In this document: positions 9,426 to 17,151 of the stretch, one piece after another | Numbering within the stretch: position 1 is the first letter of the stretch | How the letters are laid out: the number at the start of each line of letters is the position of its first letter | From: CAIWHR01 sp963846855 | GTDB taxonomy: Bacteria; Pseudomonadota; Gammaproteobacteria; Burkholderiales; Casimicrobiaceae | Reading direction: 5' to 3' | Assembly (NCBI GenBank): GCA_963846855.1 | Contig: CAWJXK010000004.1 | Location: 372,001-436,000, forward strand | Length of the DNA: 64,000 nucleotides | The notes under the pieces: model-generated | The model's database searches: none | What the model saw: the letters and a program-made list of their open reading frames with translations, nothing else | What the model was told of the DNA's origin: nothing | Program-made: the position numbers and the translations under genes

Positions 9426-10151
9426 ATGTCGGCGCTGCGCTCGCTGCTGTTCCTGCTGTTCCAGACGCTGGTCACGCCGCTCTACGCGGCAGTGATGATC
9501 GTTCTGTTCTGGATTCCGCGGATCCCGATGTACCGCATCGCAGCGCACTGGTGCTGGACCAACCTGCAGGGCGCGCGCTGGATCTGCGGGATCCGCTGGC
9601 GGGCGATCGGCCGCGAGAACATTCCGGACGGCGCGGCGAGGGCGCCGCACATCGTGCTGTCGAAGCACAGCTCGACCTGGGAGACGCTGGCGCTGACAAT
9701 GTACTTTCCGCCGCTCGCCTACGTCGCCAAGAAGGAGCTCCTGTCGATCCCGTTCTTCGGGTGGGGATTCGCGCTGGCGTCTCCCATCACGATTGACCGC
9801 AAGTCCGGGCGCACCGCGATGCAGCAGATCGCCGCGCAGGGCCGCCTCCGTTTCGCGCAGGGATTCTGGATCGCCGTGTATCCGGAAGGCACGCGAATCA
9901 AGGCGGGCACGCGGGCGAAGTACAAGTCCGGCGGCGCGCGCCTCGCGATCGACCTCAACGTGCCGATCATTCCCGTCGCCCACAACGCGGGTTGGATCTG
10001 GCCGAAGGGCGTCCTCGGCAAGCGGCCCGGCATGGTCACGATCTCGTTCGGCAAGCCGATTTCGTCCGGGGGCAAGACCGCGCAGGCGCTCATCACCGAG
10101 GTCGAGACCTGGATCGAGAACGAGGTGGACCGCCTCGGCGTTCCGGCATGA
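9426..10151 (+). CDS. plsC: 1-acyl-sn-glycerol-3-phosphate acyltransferase
   Basis: Membrane-bound lysophosphatidate acyltransferase of phospholipid synthesis. An N-terminal hydrophobic segment is followed by the acyltransferase block KHSSTWETL, in which the usual H-x4-D is H-x4-E, a variant I recognise from proteobacterial homologues. The substrate-binding motif YPEGTRI and the later VPIIPVAHNAG are present. 241 residues, normal length. The stop overlaps the start of the next gene (ATGA). Confidence 0.92.
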   Translation: MSALRSLLFLLFQTLVTPLYAAVMIVLFWIPRIPMYRIAAHWCWTNLQGARWICGIRWRAIGRENIPDGAARAPHIVLSKHSSTWETLALTMYFPPLAYVAKKELLSIPFFGWGFALASPITIDRKSGRTAMQQIAAQGRLRFAQGFWIAVYPEGTRIKAGTRAKYKSGGARLAIDLNVPIIPVAHNAGWIWPKGVLGKRPGMVTISFGKPISSGGKTAQALITEVETWIENEVDRLGVPA

Positions 10152-10918
10152 AGGCTTCGGAGATGCGCTCAGCCGTCCTCCGCGCCATCGGCTGGATCGA
10201 CGACAACCACGACACGGGCGGCCACCGGATCGCGCTCGGCGCGGATACCGTCGACTATCGCATCGTGCGGGCCCGCAGGCGATCGATCGGCATCCGCATC
10301 GGCGTGACCGGCGTGACCGTCAGGGCGCCGCACGGCGCCTCGCTGCGGGCCATTGAAGCGGCACTGCGCGAGCATGGCGATTGGGTGCGGAACAAGCTCC
10401 CGCTCTGGCAATCGCGCCGCCGCGACATCGTGCCGGCGCGCTGGATTTCGGGAGCACCGATCGCCTACCGCGGGCAAACGCTCTCGCTCGACCTTGCATC
10501 CGCTCGCCGCAGGAAGATCCTGGTGGATCGCGCCACATTCTCGATCGGCCATCCGACGCCGCATGACGAGCCTTCCGTCGCCACCTACGCGAAGGCGTGG
10601 CTGCGCCGCGACGCGCTGCGCATCCTGGCGCCCGAGGTCGCCGATCTGGCGCGGCGCATCGGCGTGCGGGCGCCTCCGCTTCGCCTCTCGAGCGCGCGCC
10701 GCCGCTGGGGGAGCTGCAACGTCAGGGGCGAGATTCGCTTGAGCGCGCGGCTCATCCACGTGCCACCGGAACTGGCGCGCTACGTCGTTGCGCACGAGGT
10801 CGCGCATCTCGTCCACTTCGATCACTCGCCCCGGTTCTGGGCGCTGGTCGCGACCGTGCACGAGCGGCATCGCGAGGCGCGGCGCGAGCTCGCGCAGTGG
10901 GCTGGGGCGCTAGCTTAG
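10148..10918 (+). CDS. YgjP-like metal-dependent hydrolase (DUF45/M48-like)
   Basis: Putative zinc metallopeptidase of the YgjP/WLM-related DUF45 family. The catalytic motif HEVAHLVHFDHSPRFW near the C-terminus supplies HExxH plus a third His. Upstream blocks RRRSIGIRIGVTGVTVRAP and RRRWGSCNVRGEIRLSARL are typical. 256 residues. The ATG overlaps the plsC stop, so the two are likely co-translated. Substrate unknown. Confidence 0.85.
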   Translation: MKASEMRSAVLRAIGWIDDNHDTGGHRIALGADTVDYRIVRARRRSIGIRIGVTGVTVRAPHGASLRAIEAALREHGDWVRNKLPLWQSRRRDIVPARWISGAPIAYRGQTLSLDLASARRRKILVDRATFSIGHPTPHDEPSVATYAKAWLRRDALRILAPEVADLARRIGVRAPPLRLSSARRRWGSCNVRGEIRLSARLIHVPPELARYVVAHEVAHLVHFDHSPRFWALVATVHERHREARRELAQWAGALA

Positions 10919-10928
10919 TAAGCGGGGA

Positions 10929-11273
10929 TTACGGCGCGACGAGCGGCGGAAACGTCACCGCGAGGCCGGCCTGCAGCTTCAGCTGCGCGGCCAGCGCGCC
11001 GCCGAGCTCCGCGCCGGTGCGAGTGTCGCGCCAGGCGCCATCGCGCGCCGCGAAGTGCGACCCGCCGGCGCGCGCCGCGAGCCAGATCTCGCGATTCGGC
11101 GTATGCCGGTTCACGATCAGCTTGCTCGCGTCCTCGCATTCGATCTCCAGAATGCCGTCGACGAGACTCCAGTCGAGGTCGGAGTCGGAGTCGGCGAGCG
11201 CGCGGTCGAGCGCCTCGCCGATCGCGGCCAGCGCCCGGTCCGCGGCAGCGATGAATTCAGTGTCGGTGAGCAT
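10929..11273 (-). CDS. cyaY: Frataxin-like iron-binding protein CyaY
   Basis: Small acidic iron-binding protein (114 residues) that modulates Fe-S assembly. The sequence starts MLTDTEFIAAADRALAAIGEAL and has the acidic first helix and the beta strands LEIECEDASKLIVNRH and REIWLAARAGGSHF of the frataxin fold. It is divergent from lptM-lysA, the common betaproteobacterial arrangement, and is convergent with ygjP, whose stop is only about 10 bases away. Confidence 0.93.
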   Translation of the reverse strand: MLTDTEFIAAADRALAAIGEALDRALADSDSDLDWSLVDGILEIECEDASKLIVNRHTPNREIWLAARAGGSHFAARDGAWRDTRTGAELGGALAAQLKLQAGLAVTFPPLVAP

Positions 11274-11370
11274 GGGAGTCCCGGAATTCCTGCGGACGCA
11301 CCGGGTGGCGCGTTCCGCGCGCGCCGCGCCCGTGTGGTCTCGCTGCGCATTACTTGCTAGGATCCGATCG

Positions 11371-11562
11371 ATGTTACGTGATTTTCCCGTCCTTGGCCGT
11401 GCCATCGCCGCGACGCTCGCGCTGGCGCTGGCGGTGTCGGCATGCGGGATCAAGGGCCCGCTCAAGCTGCCGCCTCCCGCCGCGCCGAGCGCGCCCGCTG
11501 CCGGGGCCGAATCCCCGGCGCCCCCCGCTAGCGACGAAAGCAAGCCGGGCAAGAAGCCTTGA
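11371..11562 (+). CDS. lptM: Small lipoprotein LptM (YifL-like)
   Basis: 63-residue lipoprotein. A short signal peptide ends in the lipobox VSACG, followed by the diagnostic IKGPLKLPPP of LptM/YifL, which helps mature the LptDE LPS translocon. The rest is a Pro/Ala-rich tail ending in GKKP. The ATG at 11371 is the only start that yields a proper signal sequence. The stop overlaps the lysA TTG. Confidence 0.9.
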   Translation: MLRDFPVLGRAIAATLALALAVSACGIKGPLKLPPPAAPSAPAAGAESPAPPASDESKPGKKP

Positions 11563-12812
11563 GCCCGTTTCACTACGTGCGCGGCGAGCTTCACGCCGAG
11601 GACGTTCCGCTCTCGGAGATTGCGGCGCGCTTCGGCACGCCCTGCTACGTCTACTCGCGGCGCGCGATCGAGGCCGCCTACCAGGCGCTCGACCGGGCGC
11701 TCGACGGCCTGCCGCACCTCATCTGTTATGCAGTGAAGGCGAACTCGAACCTCGCGGTGCTCGACCTGCTCGCACGCCAGGGCGCCGGGTTCGACATCGT
11801 GTCGGGCGGGGAGCTCGCGCGCGTCCTCGCGGCCGGCGGCAAGCCGCAAAGCATCGTGTTCTCCGGCGTCGGCAAGACCGAGGCGGAGATGGAGGCGGCG
11901 CTCGACGTCGGCATCCTGTGCTTCAACGTCGAATCCGCCGCCGAGCTCGCCGCGCTCGACACCGTCGCCCGGAGGATGGGACGCGTCGCGCCGGTCTCGC
12001 TGCGGGTCAATCCGGACGTCGATCCGAAGACCCATCCGTATATCGCGACCGGACTCAAGGAGAGCAAGTTCGGCGTCGCCATCGCCGATGCGCCGGCGCT
12101 CTACCGGCATGCCCACGGGCTGCCGAACCTCGCGGTGCGCGGCGTCGATTGCCACATCGGATCGCAGATCACCGACCTCACGGTGTGCATGGAGGCGGCG
12201 GAGAAGATGTTCGCGCTGGTCGATCGGATCGAGGCCGATGGACAGGCGCTCGAGCACGTCGATCTGGGCGGAGGACTCGGGATCCGCTACCGCGACGAGG
12301 CGACGATTCCGTTCGATGACTATGCGCGGGTGGTGCGCGCCGCGCGCGGCGCCCGCCGCCACCGCCTGTTGTTCGAGCCGGGGCGCGTCCTTGTCGCCGA
12401 TGCCGGTTTGCTGTTGACGCGCGTGTGCTACCTCAAGCCGGGCGGCGCCCGTGACTTCGCGATCGTCGACGCGGCGATGAACGACCTCATCCGTCCGGCG
12501 CTGTACGAAGCCTGGCACCCGGTCGACGCGGTGCGGCCGCGCGCCGACGCGCCGCGCCGGTGGCAGCTCGTCGGCCCTGTGTGCGAGAGCGCCGATTTTC
12601 TGGCCCACGACCGCGAGCTCGCGCTGGCTGCCGGCGACCTTCTTGCCATCGGCGGCGCAGGCGCCTACGGGTTCGTGATGAGCTCGAATTACAACTCGCG
12701 TCCGCGTGCCTGCGAGGTCCTGGTCGACGGAAGATCGCTGCATCTCGCCCGCCGCCGCGAGACGATCGCGGAGTTGTTCGCACAGGAAAATCCGCTTCCC
12801 GGCGCGGCGTGA
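11559..12812 (+). CDS. lysA: Diaminopimelate decarboxylase
   Basis: PLP-dependent enzyme making L-lysine from meso-diaminopimelate. Conserved points are the PLP lysine in YAVKANSNLAVL, HIGSQI, GGGLGIRY, the arginine in FEPGR and the Cys of VGPVCESADFL. The TTG at 11559 overlaps the lptM TGA; the encoded SPFHYVRGELHAEDV is the expected N-terminus, so a TTG start is accepted. 417 residues. dapF, often next in related genomes, is absent here. Confidence 0.95.
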   Translation: MSPFHYVRGELHAEDVPLSEIAARFGTPCYVYSRRAIEAAYQALDRALDGLPHLICYAVKANSNLAVLDLLARQGAGFDIVSGGELARVLAAGGKPQSIVFSGVGKTEAEMEAALDVGILCFNVESAAELAALDTVARRMGRVAPVSLRVNPDVDPKTHPYIATGLKESKFGVAIADAPALYRHAHGLPNLAVRGVDCHIGSQITDLTVCMEAAEKMFALVDRIEADGQALEHVDLGGGLGIRYRDEATIPFDDYARVVRAARGARRHRLLFEPGRVLVADAGLLLTRVCYLKPGGARDFAIVDAAMNDLIRPALYEAWHPVDAVRPRADAPRRWQLVGPVCESADFLAHDRELALAAGDLLAIGGAGAYGFVMSSNYNSRPRACEVLVDGRSLHLARRRETIAELFAQENPLPGAA

Positions 12813-12949
12813 TGCGCCGCGCAAAACTCAATCGCGATGTCCGTTGCACGGGTCCGCGCAATCGCGAATCGACGATGCAATTGCCGTTTTCGGCGGTGTG
12901 CGAAATCGCAACACTCGCAAATGCAAGGCCCGGAATCGGCACGCAAATC

Positions 12950-12977
12950 TTGCATTCCGAGAAAATGTGGCTAGAAT
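12950..12977 (+). promoter_or_regulatory. Sigma-70 promoter of the histone H1-like gene
   Basis: TTGCAT (12950-12955), a 16-base spacer and TAGAAT (12972-12977), in a locally AT-rich stretch of the 297-base gap between lysA and the downstream gene. This leaves a leader of about 125 bases before the ATG at 13110, unusually long. The rest of the gap shows no other clear signal. Confidence 0.65.
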
Positions 12978-13109
12978 TCAGGCAGCAGACCGCAATGGGT
13001 TTGTCAATAGGCGTTCGCAGTTTCAGGTGCCGACCGGCGGATCCAAAGCAGCCTGCGACGAAGTAGAAGCACCATAACAGTCACAGCAACTCAGACAGGA
13101 GAAGACGCA

Positions 13110-13493
13110 ATGGCTGACATTATGTCGATGATGCCCGCGGCCTCGGCCCCGGCGCCCAAGAAGGCGGCGAAGAGGAAGGCCAAACGCAAGGCGGCCAAGA
13201 AGGCGCCGAAGAAGAAGGCTGCGAAGAAGAAGGCTGCGCCGAAGAAGGCTGCAAAGCGCAAGACCGCCAAGCGCAAGCCCGCCAAGAAGGCGAAGAAGGC
13301 TGCAAAGCGCAAGCCCGCCAAGAAGGCGAAGAAGGCTGCAAAGCGCAAGCCCGCCAAGAAGGCGAAGAAGGCTGCAAAGCGCAAGCCCGCCAAGAAGGCG
13401 AAGAAGGCTGCGAAGCGCAAGCCGGCAAAGCGCGCCAAGAAGAGGGCTGCGCCGAAAAAGCGCAAGGCCGCCAAGCGCGCGAAGAAAAAATAA
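13110..13493 (+). CDS. Histone H1-like Lys/Ala/Pro-rich DNA-binding protein
   Basis: 127-residue, extremely basic protein with composition like the C-terminal tail of eukaryotic histone H1 and like bacterial AlgP/Hc1-type proteins. After a short N-terminus (MADIMSMMPAASAPAP) it is almost entirely Lys, Ala, Arg and Pro, with perfect 12-residue repeats AAKRKPAKKAKK. It should bind DNA or RNA non-specifically and influence nucleoid structure. An AGGAG lies about 10 bases before the ATG. It is a single-gene unit with its own promoter and a strong terminator at 13537. Confidence 0.85.
   Translation: MADIMSMMPAASAPAPKKAAKRKAKRKAAKKAPKKKAAKKKAAPKKAAKRKTAKRKPAKKAKKAAKRKPAKKAKKAAKRKPAKKAKKAAKRKPAKKAKKAAKRKPAKRAKKRAAPKKRKAAKRAKKK
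13299..13442 (+). repeat. 36-bp in-frame tandem repeat in the histone-like gene
   Basis: Four nearly identical 36-base units, starting at 13299, 13335, 13371 and 13407, each encoding AAKRKPAKKAKK. The near-perfect nucleotide identity suggests recent expansion, so copy number may vary between strains. Confidence 0.85.
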
Positions 13494-13536
13494 GCCTTCC
13501 GGGGCTAAAAGTCCGCCCCAGATGTGTGGCGGACAC

Positions 13537-13574
13537 AAAACAGGCGACGCTTCATGCGTCGCCTGTTTTCTTTT
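13537..13574 (+). terminator. Strong bidirectional intrinsic terminator
   Basis: Perfect 14-bp stem AAAACAGGCGACGC / GCGTCGCCTGTTTT with loop TTCAT, followed by TCTTTT on the plus strand and preceded by A's that give a T-run on the minus strand. It lies between the convergent ends of the histone-like gene and mltD and can serve both. Confidence 0.92.
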
Positions 13575-13598
13575 GGGAGCCGCCCGGCGACCCTCTCT

Positions 13599-15149
13599 CT
13601 AGCCTCCGTGCGCAGGCGCGCTGATCGCCGTGCGCGGTGGCGCCGGCTTCAGCTTTCGTGCCGCGGCAGGGCTCGCCACGGCAGGCTTGGCGGCGGGCTT
13701 CGGCTTCGCATGCGATGCGACGACTCGCTTGCCTGCCGCACGCTTGGATTTGGCGACGTTGGGCGCGAGGTCGCTCGTGATCCGCAGCGACTGCCCCGCC
13801 TTCAGGCCATCCTGCGCGAGCCCGTTCCACCCCTTGATGTCGCGCGCGGACACGCCGTAACGGTCCGCGATCCGCGCGATCGTGTCGCCCCGCTTCACCC
13901 GGTAATAGAAGGTGCGGCCCTGAGGCACGGTCGTGAATACCGCGCGAGTCAGCGCGTCGGAGTCGGCTTCCGTCGGATGCTCGGCCGGCACGAGCATCAT
14001 ATGCCCCGCGGTCACCTTGGCGCGCCGGCCGATCCCATTCACCGCCCGCAGCGACTCGACCGGCATGCCGAACTTCGCCGCGACCTGCGGCAGCGTCTCG
14101 CCGGCGCGCAACCGGTAGGCGCGCCAGGACACGAGCGGCTGGTCGGAGAGGTCGAGCTTGGCGGCGAAGAGCTCCGCCTTGTCGATCGGGAGTAGGATCG
14201 TGTATTCGTCGGCCCCGGCGATCACCGGCCGGTTGTGATGCGGATTGAGGTACCTGAACTCGTCGACCGACATTTCCGCGAGCTCCGCCGCCTTCTTGAC
14301 GTCCATCTCCCTCGACGTCTTCACGACCGCGAAATACGGCGCGTCCGGGATGTCGCCGAGATCGACGCCGAACCGGTCAGGGTCGCTCACGATGTTCTTC
14401 ACCGCCTGGAGCTTGGGCAGATAATTGCGGGTCTCGTCGGGCATCGCGAGGCTCGCGTAGTCCGTCGGCCGGCCCGCCTTCTGGTTCTTCGCGATCGCCC
14501 GCGCGACGTTGCCCTCGCCCCAGTTGTAGGCGGCGAGCGCCAGCTGCCAGTCGTCGAACTGGTCGTGGAGCTTCTGCAGATAGTTGAGCGCCCCATCGGT
14601 CGCCGCGACGACGTCGCGCCGCGAATCCATCCAGAACGTCTGCTTCATCCCGTAGAGGCTTCCCGTCGACGGCATGAATTGCCAGATGCCCGAGGCACGG
14701 CTCACGGAGACGGCCTGCGGATTGAACGCGCTCTCGACCATCGGCAGCAGCGCGATCTCGAGAGGCATGTCGCGCTTCTCGACCTGGACGACGATGTAGT
14801 AGAGGTAGCGCCGGCTGCGGTCGATCATTCGCGCGACATAGTCGGGCCGCGCCGCGTACCACTCCTCCCACTTGGCGACGTTGGGGCTTTCGACGGCGGG
14901 GATGTCGAAGCCCTTGCGGATCCGCATCCACAGATCCTCGGCGGGCGGCGGCAACGCCTCGAGCGTGGCGCTCGCGGCGGCCGGAATCGGATCGGTCGGT
15001 GCGGGCGACGCATCAACGGAAGGCGTTGGCGGAGCGGGAGGTGCGGGGACTGTGACCGGCGCGAGGGGCGGTGACGGGTCCGGTGCCGGCGTCGCGCAGG
15101 CGGCGACAAGCGTCACCAGCGCGAGGCATGCAAGGTGGGGAAGGCGCAA
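13599..15149 (-). CDS. mltD: Membrane-bound lytic murein transglycosylase D (lipoprotein with LysM domains)
   Basis: Peptidoglycan lytic transglycosylase, probably anchored in the outer membrane. A signal sequence ends in the lipobox LVAAC. The SLT domain carries the catalytic Glu in MVESAFNPQAVS followed by SRASGIWQFMPSTGSLYG. Two LysM modules follow (YRLRAGETLPQVAAKFGM and YYRVKRGDTIARIADRYGV), then a basic Ala/Pro/Lys tail. The frame is open to an ATG at 15269, but a good promoter at 15184-15212 lies downstream of that ATG. The TTG at 15149 gives a sensible MRLPHLACLALV signal and is preferred (516 residues). No clear Shine-Dalgarno is seen before it. Confidence 0.88.
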   Translation of the reverse strand: MRLPHLACLALVTLVAACATPAPDPSPPLAPVTVPAPPAPPTPSVDASPAPTDPIPAAASATLEALPPPAEDLWMRIRKGFDIPAVESPNVAKWEEWYAARPDYVARMIDRSRRYLYYIVVQVEKRDMPLEIALLPMVESAFNPQAVSVSRASGIWQFMPSTGSLYGMKQTFWMDSRRDVVAATDGALNYLQKLHDQFDDWQLALAAYNWGEGNVARAIAKNQKAGRPTDYASLAMPDETRNYLPKLQAVKNIVSDPDRFGVDLGDIPDAPYFAVVKTSREMDVKKAAELAEMSVDEFRYLNPHHNRPVIAGADEYTILLPIDKAELFAAKLDLSDQPLVSWRAYRLRAGETLPQVAAKFGMPVESLRAVNGIGRRAKVTAGHMMLVPAEHPTEADSDALTRAVFTTVPQGRTFYYRVKRGDTIARIADRYGVSARDIKGWNGLAQDGLKAGQSLRITSDLAPNVAKSKRAAGKRVVASHAKPKPAAKPAVASPAAARKLKPAPPRTAISAPAHGG

Positions 15150-15183
15150 TTCGATCGATCGTCGGGTGGCAAAAATTGTGGCG

Positions 15184-15212
15184 ATCTTAGGCGCGGGCAG
15201 GGGCAGCGTCAA
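15184..15212 (-). promoter_or_regulatory. Sigma-70 promoter for mltD
   Basis: On the minus strand TTGACG (15212-15207), a 17-base spacer and TAAGAT (15189-15184). Transcription should begin near 15175, about 26 bases before the mltD TTG. The promoter overlaps the end of the truncated gloB frame; the gloB stop is part of the -10 box. Confidence 0.7.
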
Positions 15213-15501
15213 CCCGCGCGATCCGGCCGCTTGCCTCCGGTGCGCGCGTGCATCCGGGAATGCGCTCATGCGCGGGGCCGAAGACCGGAACCTTCGACCG
15301 GACGAGCAACTCGGTCACTCCGCCGGCGTGGTCCGGATGATGGTGCGTGGTGACGATCGCGCGGAGCGTCGGGCCCTCACGGTCGAGAAAATCGACGACC
15401 GGCCTTGCGTCGCCGCGGTCGACCACGACGGCATCATCGCCTTCGCGGAAGGGCCAGATGTAGTTGTCGGAGAACGCAGGGATGGGGATAATCGCCGTCA
15501 T
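15187..15501 (-). pseudogene. gloB: Truncated hydroxyacylglutathione hydrolase (glyoxalase II) remnant
   Basis: The first ~90 residues are clearly GloB: MTAIIPIPAFSDNYIWPF, the metal-binding TTHHHPDHAGG and VFGPAHERIPG. It then stops after 104 residues, against about 250 in the family. The second half of the metallo-beta-lactamase domain (remaining metal ligands) and the C-terminal substrate-binding domain are missing, and I find no continuation in any frame before mltD starts at 15149. The reading is an internal deletion that removed roughly 450 bases and joined the remnant to the mltD promoter. It should lack glyoxalase II activity. Confidence 0.8.
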
Positions 15502-16247
15502 GAACGCATCTTCCGAGGCGCCGGCCGAGGTGTCAACGACGCTCGCGCAATGGTTCGAGACGCCGCTTGGATGCTATTACCTCGCGCGCGAGCAGGCGTG
15601 GTTCGACCGGACCGTTGCCGACATCTTCGGTTTCAACGCCATTCAGATCGGCTTGCCGGCCTGCCCCCTCCTCGCGCAGAGCCGGATTCCGTCGCGCTGG
15701 ACCGTCGATTACGACGCGCCGGCGGATCTGCTCGCGGACCCGCACTGGCTGCCGTTCCCGGAAAACGCGCTCGATCTCATCGTGCTGCCGCACGCGCTCG
15801 AATTCAGCCGCGAGCCGCATCAGCTGCTGCGTGAGGCGTGGCGCACGATTCGCCCGGAAGGGCAACTGATCATCGCCGGCTTCAACCCGTTCTCGCTGCT
15901 CGGGGCGAAGCGCTATTTCGGCCGCGGCCAGAATCCTCCGTGGACCGGCAACTTCATCGCGCTGTACCGGCTCAAGGACTGGCTGAAGCTGCTGGGCTTC
16001 GAGGTCACCGGCGGCGCGCTCGATTGCTACGTGCCGCCGTTCGAAAGCGAGCAATGGCTCGCGCGATTCCGGCTTCTTCGAGTCGGCGGGTGACCGCTGG
16101 TGGCCGATCGCGGGCGGCGTCTACTTCCTCCGCGCGACGAAGAAAGTCGTCGGCCTGAGGGTGATCACGCCGGCGTGGGAGCGGCGCAAGAACGGCCTCG
16201 CGCCCGCGCCGCGGCAGGTCCGCGAATGCATCGAGCGTGTCGAATGA
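15500..16247 (+). CDS. Class I SAM-dependent methyltransferase (apparent +1 frameshift at ~16070)
   Basis: Methyltransferase of the type found between gloB and rnhA in Betaproteobacteria. Visible features are LIVLPHALEFSREPHQLLREAWRTIRPEGQLIIAGFNPFSLLG (quoted in parts: LIVLPHALEF, REAWRTIRPEGQ, IIAGFNPFSLLG), a degenerate SAM fold. The given frame ends early at 16093. Dropping one C at 16069-16070 yields GFFESAGDRWWPIAGGVYF and a plausible C-terminus to the TGA at 16245-16247, 248 residues. The ATG at 15500 overlaps the divergent gloB start codon (TCATGA). The target molecule is unknown. Confidence 0.82.
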
Positions 16248-16475
16248 GTGAGGCGCGCGAGGCCGCAGGCCGAGCGAAGGCCCGAAGGGCGCGTCGCCGA
16301 GCGATTGAGCGCGGCCGACACTCGCGGCAACAAATCGCCTCGCCCGCGCGGAGGCCGCAATGAGTGAGGCGCGCGAGGCCGCAGGCCGAGCGAAGGCCCG
16401 AAGGGCGCGTCGCCGAGCGATTGAGCGCGGCCGACACTCACGGCAACAAATCGCCTCGCCCGCGAGAGTCCCGCG
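16244..16475 (+). repeat. 116-bp tandem duplication
   Basis: The sequence beginning ATGAGTGAGGCGCGCGAGG at 16244 recurs at 16360, a period of 116 bases. The copies are almost identical over ~104 bases (one G/A difference near the end) and diverge only in the last dozen. The first copy starts inside the methyltransferase stop region and the second ends just before the rnhA GTG. Unit length is not a multiple of 3, and no coding role is apparent. Confidence 0.9.
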
Positions 16476-16919
16476 GTGAGCGCCGCCGTCGAGATCTACA
16501 CGGATGGCGCGTGCAAGGGCAATCCAGGACCGGGCGGGTGGGGTGCGTTGCTGATCCATGGCCACCACCGGAAGGAGCTGTTCGGCGGCGAGCCCGCGAC
16601 CACCAACAACCGGATGGAGCTGACTGCGGTGATCCGGGCGCTGGAAAGCCTGTCGCGCCGCTGCGAGGTCAACGTTCACACCGACTCGCAATACGTGAAA
16701 CACGGCATCGAGTCGTGGATCCACAAGTGGAAGCGCAACGGCTGGAAGACGAGCGAGAAGAAGCCGGTCAAGAACGCCGAGCTGTGGCGCGAACTCGACG
16801 CGCTGGCCGCCCGGCACGAGATCCATTGGCACTGGGTCAAGGGTCACGCCGAGAACCCCGGCAACATCCGCGCCGACGAGCTCGCCAACCGAGGCGTCCC
16901 GGCGGCGTCCGGCGCCTAG
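16476..16919 (+). CDS. rnhA: Ribonuclease HI
   Basis: Cleaves RNA in RNA-DNA hybrids. The four catalytic carboxylates are in the expected places: Asp in IYTDGACKGNPG, Glu in NNRMELTAVI, Asp in HTDSQYV and Asp in RADELANRG. The 147-residue length is typical. It starts with GTG at 16476 directly after the tandem duplication. No good Shine-Dalgarno is visible. dnaQ, its usual next neighbour, is absent and a small repeat element follows the stop instead. Confidence 0.95.
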   Translation: MSAAVEIYTDGACKGNPGPGGWGALLIHGHHRKELFGGEPATTNNRMELTAVIRALESLSRRCEVNVHTDSQYVKHGIESWIHKWKRNGWKTSEKKPVKNAELWRELDALAARHEIHWHWVKGHAENPGNIRADELANRGVPAASGA

Positions 16920-17139
16920 AACCTATCGCAAAATCGGCTGCGCGACCCGATTGCTTTGTAGCTCCGGCCGCCGCTTCGCGGCTTAACGTTCGCTGCGCTC
17001 ACGTTAGCCTGCACTGAAGCTTCGCTTTCGTGTCCCCGCTCGCCCCTCGCTGTACGTCTGTGTACTCTCGGGGCTCGCTGCGGGCCCTCATTTGGCAACT
17101 GAGGCACTCGGGACGCTCGCGTGATTTTGAAATAGGTTC
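16919..17139. mobile_element. Small non-coding element with inverted-repeat ends (MITE-like)
   Basis: A 221-base segment bounded by GAACCTATCGCAAAATC (16919-16935) and the inverted GATTTTGAAATAGGTTC (17123-17139), matching at 15 of 17 positions. Inside are an inverted pair GGCTtAACGT/ACGTTAGCC (about 16979-17007) and one copy of the palindromic repeat CCTCAGTTGCCAAATGAGG in inverse orientation at 17086-17105. No ORF of note. Its left end overlaps the rnhA stop codon. No target-site duplication is obvious, so MITE is a proposal only. Confidence 0.55.
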
Positions 17140-17151
17140 TAGGAAGCCTCC

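Noticed and set aside
13299..13442. Assembly-made repeat in the histone-like gene
   Set aside because: Units are in frame and encode the expected Lys/Ala-rich composition of this family, so a natural repeat is more likely.
15150..15269. N-terminal extension of mltD from an ATG at 15269
   Set aside because: It lies upstream of the probable promoter, overlaps the gloB remnant and precedes a complete signal peptide.
16244..16475. Possible CRISPR or coding repeat
   Set aside because: Only two long head-to-tail units without spacers; unit length is not a multiple of three.
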